Assembly: GCA_027946365.1 (NCBI GenBank)
Contig: JAPEUQ010000008.1
Span: 1,550,001 to 1,614,000 of the forward strand
Origin: Kalmusia sp. IMI 367209
Lineage: Eukaryota; Ascomycota; Dothideomycetes; Pleosporales; Didymosphaeriaceae
DNA: 64,000 nucleotides
Direction of reading: 5' to 3'
The stretch's first letter is position 1; each line of letters starts with the position of its first letter. Position numbers and translations under genes: made by a program. Shown here in pieces: positions 39,909-51,527 of the stretch. Below the pieces are notes generated by a model. It made no database searches. It saw only the letters and a list, made by a program, of their open reading frames with translations, and had not been told where the DNA came from.

Positions 39909-42900
39909 TCATGAGGGTGGAGTTACGGGGTGTTGGCCCAACATCGAGGGTATGGGTTTTCGACGGGCTTTCGCCATCGGTATTCGTGGGACGCCCTGAA
40001 TAACGCGAGGTTCTTTCATCAAGGTAGGGTCTAGTTTCGCAGGAACTGCACACTTGTTAAGATATGCTCCGACGTCATGAAGATGGCGACTTACTGCGAC
40101 TAACGACAGTGCGATAATCTCCTGGAAATCTTGAGTTCGGAGGAGTTGCCGAGGCGGTGCGCCACAGATGATCGCTCGTGTCAGATAGGAAGTCGGCTCT
40201 CGACTTATGGAAGAATGACGATTTTCCACGGTTCCGCTTCGCTAGGATCACTTCATCGAACAATTTAATAGAGGGATCATCCGAACGTGTGCTCTCACGT
40301 TCATGGATAAACTCGTTAAAGGCTGTTTGAATCAGCATGCGTTTCGAGATGTTGAAGTGCGTCTACATACCCTGGGTTTGCTGAAGCATGGTAATATATT
40401 GGACGTTCTCATGTGGCATACTCTTGATGAAGTCGTCCATCTTGAAGTGGTAAATCAAACCCGACTTCTTTTGGTCACCTGTTGCAGGAGCCATATATCT
40501 CCTGTAGGTATACAAAAGGCTCGCGAAGCATCTTACAAACGAGGCTCGAACTTGGTCAGCGCGGAAAGCGGTTGGGCAGACCATGCTTATTGTGTCCACA
40601 CATCGCCCATGCGCATAAGTACTACAGCCTTCACACACACAAAGTCAGACCAGTCTACAATTCAACAAACATTAGACTCACCAGCGCAGCGGTACAAGCC
40701 CTCGTCAGACTTCTCATCGCAAACAGAGCAAGATGCCTTCATTTCGGACGGTCTCCACTGCATACAGTGCCCTTCTTGCCAGCGTGTCGTGTCCGTATTC
40801 CTCACCGGTTGCATTGCCATGCCAGGCATAATGGTAGATGCTGCCAGTGTCGATTGTGCATACACCGAAGGCGCGTATGTCGATGGGGCACGAAGCTCGT
40901 AGCTTAGAGATGATGTAGAACCACTGGGCGCATGCCCGAGGAAGGTCTGACTAGGTCTTCTCATGTTTGGAGGTACACGATCAAACCCGAACTAAGGAGA
41001 ATCATCAGCAATCGCCCGTAAGTATTTTTAACACTCAAGCATGCTCACCGATGAACTGCGGCGGGAAGCCGTGTCGAAATGACCCGACCTCTTCTCCCGC
41101 AAGTCTCGTAGATTGGCCTGCAGAGCATAGCCAGAGTCGCTACGTGATATAGGCGTACTAGGTAGAGGGGGAAAAGTCGTCGACACTGGTGATGTCCTTG
41201 GAGACGGAGGTGAGTTTGTTTTTACTGTACTTGCTGTAGATGGTCTATCACTCCCTCGACTTGACACACTCGACTGCAAGAATGCATTGTAGATCAAAGG
41301 CCGCGAGCTAGATGGTAAAGGACCTGTTCCAAATGAAGTTGAGTTCATGCCAATATATTGTTGTATTGACGACGGATGCGCTCGGTGCGTGAATACTCCT
41401 GGGTTTTCGGAGCAGAACGTGTCGTACGGATATGATTCGATAGCGTAAGCTGGAGGACCCGTTGGCACCCCAAATCTAGTATGATGCGGGGCAGAATGCT
41501 GCAATAGGGATGTCAGTTTGCGCCGTTGCTGCCTCGGAAGTGGTGGAGCTTGTCCACCATTAGTGCCAATCATGTCATTGTCCAGATCGACCAAGACGTA
41601 GTCATCTTCAGGATAGTCGGCGGGTTCGTATCTGCGCTCGATGCCAACAATATAGGGGCAAGGCGCTTCGATAGTCTGAACCAGGCGTGCGGGCAGGACT
41701 GGAATAAATACACCGGCCCACTTGAAGGGGTATATCAAGTTGACTATGGCCATGCTTGCAAGATGAAGCATAGCGGTATGTGATGAGAGGAGGATGATTT
41801 TCGATTCGGCCAGGACATACTCGAATAGAGAAACGATGTTGGGAATGGATAGACACCTGAAGAGCGCGTAGATGTCGATGTTGCGTGATCCGGGAAGCTC
41901 GTTGACGGCCTCTTTGCGGGCGTACAGTCGAAGTTCGCGGATTGCAATCTCTACCTGCGTGATTGAAGTGATGGGGCTCAGTGCCTCTGCGCATAAATTG
42001 ACGACATAGCGTTCGAGAGGCTGCCACATGCCGATTCGTGGAGAACTTGGAGGTACTCTTTGTACCACGCCGTTGGTCATAGGAACGACGACTGCCTTCA
42101 GCCACTCTTTCCAGAAGGGAGTCAAACTCGCATCACGACCCATGACGCCGTAAGCGCGGGGGATCCAAAGTCCCGTCTCTCCATCCGTAAGACCTTCGAT
42201 CTTGGATGCGGCACCATGCCTTACAGGCCGCAACAGGTCTGTCATGAGCCCAATCTTCTCTTCAACCGCGCTGATCTCGTCCTCTAGGGCCTCCCGATCG
42301 TCAGACTCAGACGCTACAGTGGGAAGCTTGGCTAAAAGCCTAGACAACTTTGCTCTTTCTAGTGCCAGTCGCTCTCCCAAGCTACTAGCTAACTCGCGCT
42401 CTTCTTGGTTCATGTGCAATCTGCGCCATTCTTCGCATTGTCGCTCGAGCCCTTCAGCAGCGTCAGCGTTCAGCGGCTGCCAGACGATCATACAGATGCC
42501 ATATAACTTGGAACTGTCGGCATTGGTCATAGCGAACCCATGCCATCCAGTTTTCGGCCGCTCATCTGCCGAAACGACCGTAACATCGTTGGGAAAAGCA
42601 AACATGGGCACATAGTCTGGAAAGGGATTTCTGCGCTTCAATTCCTCTACCATGTTTTTGGGCGGATAGCGATCCATTAGAACGGGCTCGTATCGACGCA
42701 ACAAGGGATGCATGTTCGGTTCCGGGTTGAAAGGTTGTGGGGCTGGGATGACGGAATTGTAACCAGACATTCGTTTTGACGTGCGTACCGATGCTGGACC
42801 CATGTCAGTAACGCTGCGATCCCCAAAGTAAACACACAACGCGGAACATGGGTCGTGCTCATTGCAGACCCCCGCACCACGCATTGCACACGCACTTACC

Positions 42901-43533
42901 TTGCCGTGCCATGGATGAGTTCCTCTTGAGACTGCTCTGCATGGTCGACAGACGCCGCCGAATGCTGCCCACACCAGACCTGAGATTGCCACTCTCGTCC
43001 TGCTGTTGCTGGATCCGCTGTGGTCGTGGACGCGGTTTGGTGGGGGTGGGCCGGTTCTGTTGCGCTACGCCTGCTGTGAACTGTATTTCCTCCAGAAACG
43101 TATCGCGTTCCGACGCGAACTTTCTCAGTGCATTCTCGAAATCCACATCGCTGAGCCCCGAACCCCCAATCTGCACGCCTTTTATGGTCGTGCTGCTTCT
43201 ATTGCTGGCAGACTGCTTGGCATCAGGACCGACAATGGTGCTGGTAGATTTGCGATGCTCGAAGCTCAGACGCTGTGACCGGCGGTTGGTGGCATCGCCG
43301 TTGGACAGGCCTTCCTGGGACTTTGGGCGAATCGAGTCAGTCTCCAGAGCGCGATCCTCCTCAATGGTCTCGTCCACGTCCAAGGGCGGGGGAGACGACA
43401 GCGGGGAAGGAATGCCGTTGAGACCGTTTGGCTTTGGTTGCGAGCGTTTGTCGTACACTTGCGAGGACTCAATGCCAGATATGAAGAAATAGTCGGCGAG
43501 AGGCGGGGAGGCGTCGGCGGGAGCGGGAGCCAT
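39909..43533 (-). CDS. DENN-domain protein with C1 zinc finger (putative Rab GEF)
   Basis: DENN proteins activate Rab GTPases in membrane traffic. Six exons: 43533-42900, 42793-41049, 40991-40682, 40628-40371, 40322-40095 and 40045-39909. All introns are GT..AG and the frame closes at 1103 aa. The N-terminal 200 residues are low-complexity (PLADYFFISGIESSQVYDKR, part of uDENN). uDENN continues with RKNPFPDYVPMF-like sequence, here RRNPFPDYVPMFAFPNDV, followed by a coiled coil (SLGERLALERAKLSRLLAKL). cDENN has FRCLSIPNIVSLFEYVL, ESKIILLSSHTAMLHLASMA and YPFKWAGVFIPVLP. A C1 finger (HX12CX2CX10CX2CX4HX2CX7C, about residues 869-905) spans intron 3. dDENN follows (FVRCFASLLYTYRRYM, AFNEFIHERES). 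The last intron is the least certain; without it the protein ends at 40075. Confidence 0.85.
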
Positions 43534-46105
43534 GGTAAATGCTAGGACATATGATATCCAAAAAGGGTAGAGCGCACGAGGGAGCGTCGTTTTTGCAAAA
43601 GTGCACGTCGGGGAGGGCGTCAGATGGGCCGATGGATCAAGTCATTTGGATTGGGCGGCAGCTCCAACGGTTTTTGTTGTGCGGCGTGCAGATTATGCAC
43701 GGGAAGCTTGAGACTGTGCGACGGTGACGGGCGGTCGCAAGCGTTATCGCGTAGCACAGGCGGAGGCGGCGGGGCTTGGGGGAGGGTGTGCGAGTGTAGT
43801 TGTTGTTGCAGGTGGCGGGCACAGGGCAGGCGAGTCGCGCAGGACGGAGGAGGATTGGACGTGGAGAAGTTCAGCGCAGGAGACAATGGGTTCGCAGAGA
43901 GATTTTGGGACTTGCTGGCCCAAGCCCGCGGTTAGGGCACGTCTACTGATTAGCGGCTTATCGGCTCGTCTGCAGGTGGCATCGAAGATTTGAAAAGACA
44001 CGGCGGATGGCGCGTCGCTAGGGTGCCAGAGAGGGTCCCCAGCTGTCAGATGGAAATTGGACGATACAGCGCGCGCCCCGTCTGGCTCCTCGGTCGTCCA
44101 TTCGTCCATTCACCCGCACGCCCTGGGAGCATCGAGGGCCGAACACAAACAATTCACCGTTCGCCCTGCCGCGGTCGACGGCAGGCTCGACCCAGAGTCC
44201 GCCTGTGGCCCTTTTGGGTCGGACGCCCAAGCCCTCATCCCTACGTGCCTGCCCGAAGCGGATGCTCCCCTGACCACGCGCTTTTGGTGAAGTCCCCATC
44301 AAGCCCGCACCCCCGCCGCCATCCAATATAAATAGAATGTATCAGATGCTTTCGACGTCCGGGATAGAGGCGTCTTCTGCCAGGGCAGGAATAGGGGGGC
44401 GTGCGACCTCAACAACGCGCTGTCAACCGTCACTCGCGTCTCTCTCTCATCTCTCTCATGCGCGGGGCCGCTCTCCCCTGCTGCCGCAGACGGTGAATGG
44501 CACCACGCAATGCAGCGCTGCGTGGACCGGTCCCTGTCGATGGATGGATGCTGGCTGGCATGCCCGCCAGGGTGCGCCGTGGCCCTGCGTGCGATTGTGG
44601 ACTGTCTGAATATCGATTCCCCTCCGCTATGCTCATCGTGGCCGTGAGACCCTTGTGTCCACGAATGTCGAGCCGGGTCACGGCTCACCACGCTGGCGAT
44701 CCTGACCATCGCAATCCACCGCAAGCTTCACCTCGGCGAGCGCACTCACAAACCTTAAAGGCACTTGTCGCGCGTCCAATCTCGTCCCGCGTCGATCGTC
44801 CACCCTCATCTCGTCTCGCCAGGGTCGCGCCGATAGCCAGACCCTCAACCCGTTCGCTCGCATCTCGGCGTCGAGGCTGCCCAGTGCTGTCTTAAGACAG
44901 GCCCACCACAAGCGCGGATCGGTTTCACGGAGCTCAGTCCGGGGGGCAGCCCCGGTCCTCTCCATGTCCTCTAGCGCCGCCTATCCCCTCCAATCCATCG
45001 CTGGTCCTGCAAGAGTCCGGTCCGATAGAGATGCCGATGTCATGTCCGTCTCCACGCTTGTATGTAGGCTTCCGGCTGACTGCTGCAGCGGCGTTTAATC
45101 TACTCGCTGATTACGCAATTAATCTTCCGCATGCGTATGCATCTTCGTACAGCATGCTAGCCGCGGGCCGCCCCATCCAGCAACATCCCTGTGGGCTGGA
45201 TAGCAAACACGTTACCTTGGGTTGGAAGACTTCGATAAACTTTCGACGAGCCTTGCCTGTCTTCCGCAATGACCGTCATCCACACTATTGGGATGCATTG
45301 TCGCGATCTCGGGTCGTCAGCCCGCAAGGAAGCCTCGGTCGCTTAAATGCAGGTACGAAGAAGGATCAATATATTATAGTGTGTGTAAGGAAATGAAAAC
45401 CATGGATTTTCCGAAGCCACATAACAATCTTCCAAGCCTACAGCTCTACAGACGGGCCCATACTCGTAATGTGAAACGGTCAAGAAGCAGTAAGACAGGG
45501 TTCTCGTGGCTGAATATATCGTCGTTTATATATTAATACCAGGCTACTAGCCGACATCTGCGCCTTTAATTTTTTTTTACTCGCTTCGGTTGCTGTACCA
45601 TGATTTCGCGCGCTTGTAAGGCTTGCCATCGGTGCAATGTTGGGAAGACTCCAAGCAAATTCGAATGATTAAACCCTCACGGAGGTTGAAACTAGGAGCG
45701 ACATTGCGAACGGCTAAAATTGCACCTATAGCGCCTGCGTGGTGACTTCCATACAAGGAACCCCTTTACACTTTCATCCATTCTCTTCGTGAATCTCAGA
45801 CCTGGATCGTGATAAAGGTATCTGATCATTGTGAATGAGTTGAACAGCTCACAGGACCAGTCCTCAATTGCTGTTTTTGTAGTCGTAATCTCATTAGGTC
45901 ACCAATGTCCCGGTAGCTGCTCTTCTAATCCGAGATCCTTACTTGGGGCATCTCAGTAGCATCCATTTCTCATGCAGTCGATGGAGCCTTTCTCGACTAG
46001 CATGAAAGTGTCGGGGTCCTTTGATCCAAAAAACCCTATCAGGTAGCCAAATCCGGTGTATCGCAACGCAAGATGGGAATCTTTCAACTTCTGAGGCAGT
46101 CCACA
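43534..46105. other. 2.6 kb without a confident gene
   Basis: Upstream flank of the DENN gene and downstream flank of TRAPPC13. The part 43,600-45,000 is GC-rich, so overlapping ORFs occur on both strands by chance; none shows a domain, a signal peptide or convincing splicing. A TATA-like AATATAAATAG lies at about 44,325. A short ORF at 45600 (MISRACKACHRCN) resembles the start of a Zn2Cys6 domain but stops after 22 codons. A long 5' leader or a non-coding transcript cannot be excluded. Confidence 0.4.
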
Positions 46106-47135
46106 TCATCGTTTCGCCGTCAACCATCCCGTACTCAAAGAGCCCCGATCGCCCAATGCCGTCCGCCACTGGATCGCCAACTGCCCCAATACCTTTCTAT
46201 TATCACCAAGTTGATCCTTCTTCTTCTCATCCTCTTCCGCCCCGCTACCAGTCTCTTCCTCGAGCAGGAATGCGACCTGAATAACCTCCCTGGCCTGCAG
46301 CACCGGCTTGATCGCACTCTTCGCCTCCCGCTCATCCACATCCAAATCCCAATTCAGACTCGTAGCTTTGTATATAGCGCTCGGTTTAACGCGTACATCC
46401 TCAAGGGACACCGCTCCCTCCCCATTATTCTCCAGCTGGGCTTCTAGGAGGAACCTGCCTTCGCCAACCTCTCCTGCCTTCGTCCTCACACTCAAAAGCT
46501 GCTGCGCTACAAACTGATACAACTTCCTGAACGTCCTGACTTTTCCACTCGCCGCTTTCCCCTCTCCCGCAAGTGCGGTTTCGGTATATGTGACAGTCAC
46601 CGCCAACACGTGGTTGCCTTCCTCTTTTAGCTCGAACCGAAGTATCTTCTGTAGACTCTCTCCCGGGCCGGGGTTCCGCTCGGCCTCGGCATCGCCATTC
46701 TCTCCAACAAGGTCGAGCGGTGCGCCGTTCGGTATCGAGGGTGTTTGCATATCCGCCTGAATGCGCACGCCGCTGACGGCTCGCGTGGCGTGGTCCGCTT
46801 CCAACTCATTGTTCGCGCATAGTGTGCAGGAAAACGTTTCGCCGACGTAGGCGCTACCGAAAGCTTCGGGAAGAGTCAAGACCGGGCTCAGTATGAACTT
46901 GTCGTCTACTCGGGGAGTGGGGTAGGCGAGAGAGGCCGTAGGGGCGATGCCGAGGGCGGTCGAGTTCGGAAGGGGGTATTGCGTCGCGAGAGAGTAGGTC
47001 GGGAGAGTCTATGAGAAAGTAAGAATGATACCATATGTTGTGCAGTGGGACTTGGAAATACCGGAGGACTTTCAAGCTCACCGAGTGGGGGGTCTTGAGG
47101 GATTCGGCTGTTGAGGCATGGCGGTTGTGGGCCAT
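46106..47135 (-). CDS. TRAPPC13: TRAPP complex subunit 13 homologue (DUF974)
   Basis: A TRAPP complex subunit acting in ER-Golgi and Golgi traffic. Exon 2 (46106-47008) holds most of the protein: LPEAFGSAYVGETFSC, CANNELEADH, GVRIQADMQTPS, NHVLAVTVTYTE, FRKLYQFVAQQLLSVRTKA, FLLEAQLENN, LGQLAIQWRTALGDRG and the C-terminus LSTGWLTAKR. Exon 1 begins MAHNRHASTAESLKTPHS. Two models join them. Donor GTGAGC (intron 47009-47081) keeps the frame but loses VSLKVLR. Donor GTATTT (intron 47009-47061) retains HSVSLKVLRLSRP, the motif expected in the family, but then the frame fails by one base at CGACCTAC near 46996. A missing C there would explain it. Divergent from the SET gene. Confidence 0.85.
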
Positions 47136-47444
47136 GTTCACGCGCGGCTGGGAGCAAAAGTAGGAGAGTGGTTATAAGCGTATGGCGCTGTTGTATGAAT
47201 ACATCAAATATCTCGTAAAATATATATGCTGGGTTGCGACATCGAAATCGCTGGCGCAGGATGAAGTCGTGCTAAGCTGTCAGACCCCTGTCTCATTCTG
47301 TGGATCCTTTGTTCCCCGCCGCCGCTAAGCCCTGCATCCAACTCGTGTTAAAAAAAATGCTCTTTTCAACCCCATAGAAAGCCTAGCACCCTACTCTTCT
47401 ACGACGCGTTCCACTTGTGTACTCTCATTGTTTCTGTTCTCAAA

Positions 47445-48080
47445 ATGGATTCCGGAGATATCCGGTTACAACGCTGCCCCGATTTAACCATAATTACCAA
47501 CACACCAAAAGGCAACACCCCGTGGACCCCTCAATATTGTACCACCCGGACACAAGTGCTGATTAACTCGCAGGAAGAGGCGTATTCGCAACTAAAGATA
47601 TACCTGCCAAGACGATAATAGATACATGTCCTGTGGTGGTACTCGGCGTTGAAGAAAATGCGAAACACATAGAACATACATCGTTATATCACTATACATA
47701 GTAGGTTCCTCCAACTCCACTTGAACATGAGGCTGATTTTTGATAGTAACTGGCCTACAACAAACAGTTATGGAAGCAAAACAAAAACGCAGGCTGTGAT
47801 ATTGGGACTGGGCTCGATGTTCAATCACTCCTCGCAAGACCAGAATGTGGTCTGGGAACGCGATCTCTCTCGCCTCATAATCACGTACCGTGCATTGCGA
47901 GCCATCAAGGCTGGCGAAGAACTTTGTCAGGACAAAGCAGCATCAAAGTTGAGTTTATAATGCTGACATCAATTAGGTATATCTTATGGAGACCATTTGA
48001 CCTTTAAAGACGCAGACTGCCCACCTCCGCCTCGACCGGAGGATGAGATAGCACAGCTAAATCAAATTCAACTAGACTAG
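47445..48080 (+). CDS. Small SET-domain protein (putative protein-lysine methyltransferase)
   Basis: Four exons: 47445-47511, 47574-47700, 47747-47926 and 47978-48080; the joined frame gives 158 aa. Intron 1 starts with GC (AAAG/GCAACA) and ends CGCAG, a GC-AG intron; the others are GT..AG. The SET signatures appear only after splicing: PKGRGVFATKDIPAKTIID, then ALGLGSMFNHSS-like sequence (here ILGLGSMFNHSSQDQNVVW), then AIKAGEELCISYGDH. NHS and the ISYG tyrosine belong to the AdoMet and lysine pockets. The small SET-only size, without pre- or post-SET zinc modules, matches a family of short fungal and bacterial SET proteins whose substrate is generally not known. Its 3' end converges on UPF0662. 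Confidence 0.8.
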
Positions 48081-48390
48081 GCTAGACGGTAAAACAGCTA
48101 TGGATACAAAGAATCGAAACAAGACGGTCTAAGAACAAGCAGCCACCCGGCGAAAGAGCAATAAAGATGCGATGTGAACCGATACCGCCTATTTTCCACA
48201 CGCAATAACCATAACAAAAGACGCCTAGGTAAAGACAGCCAGGGCTCAGGAATCCATTGACCCTGTCACATTAGAATCCTTAAACAAAATGCAGAGTAGC
48301 CCTAGCCTTTGAAGCATGCCACTAACGGAGTATCATTGGACTTACCCGCAAGGATGTTGCTCAATACAGTGTACCTATAGAAGTACTAAT
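48081..48390. other. Convergent 3' flanks of the SET and UPF0662 genes
   Basis: A 310 bp stretch between two convergent stops. No further gene seen. Confidence 0.5.
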
Positions 48391-50223
48391 TTACGCTGTC
48401 AAACCTTCTGGTCCACTTTCGCTTGCTGGAGTTTGATCTGCCGAGCTGCTGTCTTCTGCGTCGTTACGAAGCTCATACGCGAGCTCGAAGCACTCCTCTA
48501 GGAGTTGGGTCACGCTTCCTTGCCCGTCGGGAATGTCGTCACCAACTACGAACTTGCCGTCAACACGCATGTTATCGATAGAGTTGAGCTAGCTGCAAGT
48601 CAGCGGATTCGACTAGTTACACCTTGGGGCGACCGACCTTCATGCTGTAAGGATACAGCTCGCGTGGAGAAGAGACACCTCCAAGCTTCTTCACTTCCAA
48701 GAGGCATTTCCGTAGTGTTGTAAGCTGGTTATAGATAGGCAACAGAGCCTCAGAAACAGGCTCAGATGAGACGATCAGCTGGAAGATCAACGCATAACTC
48801 TTTCGCAACAAGTACAGCAAGGTCCTCTGCTCATAAAGCTCAGACGGTCGCCCCAGGGCATCCAGAAAATTCCCATCGACGCGTGCCTCGTCGATTCTGT
48901 CAAGCTGTCGCTGGAAATTCCATAGGTCTGTCTCGCGAAGGGACCATGCCTGTGTAAGCGAAAGTTTCTCCAGCTTGTTACGGATACCCAACAGCTTGTC
49001 ATAGATTTCTTGAAAGGCCGGTGCTATCCTGCCCTTTTTTTCTTTCATCAAATTTGTCCACAAAAAGTTCCGTCGCAGGAGCGTTTCGATGAGGTCCTTT
49101 GCTGCTGGTGCTGGTTCCGGGTGCTGCTGGGCGAGCTGAAGCTTTTCCACCATTTCCGCTAGTTTATCTTCTTTCGTAGTGGAATCCTCGGAGAAAGCAT
49201 GGATCCCATATGGTCGGAGTTCGGACTGAAGTTCCTTCAGTTGTGCTAGATAGTCATCGACTTCTGCCTCCGGGAACTGTACGCAATTAGCGTATGGCAC
49301 AAGACTTCCTTGGTAACGACTTACTGTTGACCTGGTGTTGCAAGCACAGAGTGACCTGAGAATAGACACGAGCTTTTCATATTTTGGCGTTAGGTCTGGC
49401 GTAAGGTGGGACTGAGCAAGTTCTAGTCTCGCTAAGATTTCCTCGCAGATTTGAATTCGTGCCTCGAGTAGTGTCAACAGTGACGGGGTGTAGGTCTCCC
49501 GTCCCCGTTCCATATAACGCCGGGCATTTTGAACCATCTGGCCGATCGACTCGAGATCCTTGGGAGAGTAGAAGTGTGCTTCCTCAAGGTGGTCGAGTAG
49601 ACGCTGTAGATAGTTAGCAAAGGCACATTGCTGTAACATATCGTTAAGGCGAAGTGATTGACGTCTTAAATCGACGGAGGACCAATCATAAATAAAGAGT
49701 GATCGGCACACAGCTTTGATTCATAGCGAACGTGAAGGAAGAGTGGCAATATGGCCACCAAAGCCCTGCGGATGCTTACCTTAGCTGTGGATATACATGC
49801 GTATCTGTACAATAGTGAGCACGTGACCAATGGGATAAATTGTTAAGTGAGTGTACTTACACTGCAGGAGCTTCGTGATTCTTACCTATTGTCATATAGG
49901 CAAGTGAGACGAGTTGAAAGCAGTCATCTAAGACTGTGTCGACTGTTGAAAATGGCATTCATCAGCACACCGGCCCCCCAACATCGTTGCATGGACGAGG
50001 GCCTACCTCTATTTTGCTCGAGCCGCTTTGTCGTTCGGATGTGGTTCAATATTTCTACCTGCTCGATGACTTGGTCGTACAGGCCGATGACATCTTGGCT
50101 CTTGACATAAGTGGAGCGATCCTGCTTCAGCAGCTCGAGGTTCGTCCGCACAGCGAGTAGTTTGTCGAGTATGGGCTGCTCCTTCGGGTCCAGCGGAATG
50201 CGCGGCGCAGGTGAGTCCGTCAT
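48391..50223 (-). CDS. UPF0662 / DUF2408 conserved fungal protein
   Basis: Molecular function is unknown; the family is conserved in ascomycetes. Five exons: 50223-50007, 49927-49861, 49804-49780 (25 nt), 49603-48638 and 48588-48391; the joined frame is 490 aa. It starts MTDSPAPRIPLDPKEQPILD and has EVEILNHIR-like helices (here EQVEILNHIRTTKRLEQN). The exon 2-4 join YACISTAKRLLDHLEEA restores the family pattern, which supports the tiny exon 3. Then come FYSPKDLESIG, LLRRNFLWTNLMKE, RPSELYEQRTLLYLLRKSY and, in exon 5, NSIDNMRVDGKFVVGDDIP with an acidic Ser-rich tail. Mostly helical; no signal peptide or membrane segment. Divergent from RPP1. Confidence 0.85.
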
Positions 50224-50529
50224 GCTTGCTACAGATATCAAGAGCGCAATGTGGAGTGGTTCTGCAGTGATGTTGAGAAATTTGAGCTGGGGAGTGGAAA
50301 AGGCGCGCGAATCGGTGTGAAAGTGGACCGTTCGGGAAAGTCGCATGCATCTTGAGGGGGGGAAGTGACGTTGATCTCGCCCCGCAAATCACGTGAGCCA
50401 CAGCCTCGGCGTCTCGCTTACTTTTCGCCGACGCCCACGAGCCTCCACAAAGCCGCGCCAAAAAACACTCAGCAACCACCACCTCGATCCGACATCACCA
50501 CACACGACAACAACCGACCACCAGTCGCA
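50224..50529. promoter_or_regulatory. Divergent promoter of UPF0662 gene and RPP1
   Basis: A 306 bp region between start codons. The RPP1 side is C-rich and pyrimidine-rich just before the ATG, as is common for ribosomal protein genes. Function is inferred from position. Confidence 0.5.
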
Positions 50530-51012
50530 ATGTCTACCGCCGAGCTCGCTTCCTCCTATGCGGCCCTCATCCTCGCCGATGACGGTGTCGATATCACTGT
50601 ACGAGCTTCGTGCAGCTGCAATTGAGTCGCGGATGCTAATATACGCAGGCCGACAAGCTCCAGTCTCTCATCAAGGCCGCCAAGATTGAAGAGGTCGAGC
50701 CGATATGGACGTCGCTATTCGCCAAGGTGTGCACAGTTGAAGATCGTTAGAGGCATTTGTTCTGACGTGCGTGGTACAGGCTCTCGAGGGCAAGGATGTT
50801 AAGGACCTGCTCCTGAACGTCGGCTCAGGCGGAGGTGCCGCCCCCGCTACTGGCGGTGCTGCCGTCGGTGGCGACGCGCCCGCAGCAGAGGAGAAGAAGG
50901 AGGAGAAAGAAGAGGGTACGCTATTGCAATTCGGCAACCTTGCGTTGAAACTGACGATTATGCAGAAAAGGAAGAGTCCGACGAGGACATGGGCTTCGGT
51001 CTCTTCGACTAA
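50530..51012 (+). CDS. RPP1: 60S acidic ribosomal protein P1
   Basis: Part of the ribosomal stalk, binding P0 and P2 and recruiting translation GTPases. Exons are 50530-50598, 50649-50726, 50780-50915 and 50966-51012; the protein is 109 aa, the family length. It begins [20 protein letters not shown] and contains [33 protein letters not shown], an Ala/Gly/Pro hinge, an acidic Lys/Glu segment, and the universal end [11 protein letters not shown], which is split from the hinge by intron 3. All introns are GT..AG, about 50 nt. Confidence 0.95.
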
Positions 51013-51527
51013 GCGCCTTCCCTTCTTATTTCCTTCGCCATTTGCCTTTGTCGGGGTTTATAAAACGGACCAGCGGACGGATTCATGCATATTCCCAATC
51101 TTTGGGGCAGACAAGCCTCGAGTGTCTGTTATACTGGCATATCAACTGGGAGAATATATGACGGCGTCATGAGATATGTTAAGGTGGCAGGGTTTCAATG
51201 AACAACTTCGAAAGTGCAAGATTGCAAGGATGCCATGAGTGATGTTGGGTAGAAAACTGACAACAAGTCAGCTCCGCTAGTTGCGAAGTTTGCTTTCCTT
51301 TAGCTCACTGCACATGTTAAAAGCCAACTAATCCCGCACAAGAACTTATCGATACTTGCACTGTGCAAGACCTAGCTCGCAGCTACACAAAGGCTTACAT
51401 TTTATACCACGTACATATGTCATATGCTCCCAATTCAAATGCAACGCCACTCCTAATTTACACATACGCGTGAATCTTATCTTATCTTCTCTTCTATCTA
51501 CTGTATTGATACAATGCACGAAGTAAT
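51013..51527. other. Convergent 3' flanks of RPP1 and the aldo-keto reductase
   Basis: 515 bp with no supported gene; 3' UTRs are the likely content. Confidence 0.5.

Noticed and set aside
45600..45670. Start of a Zn2Cys6 transcription factor (RACKACHRC)
   Set aside because: Stops after 22 codons with no plausible splice continuation and too few cysteines.
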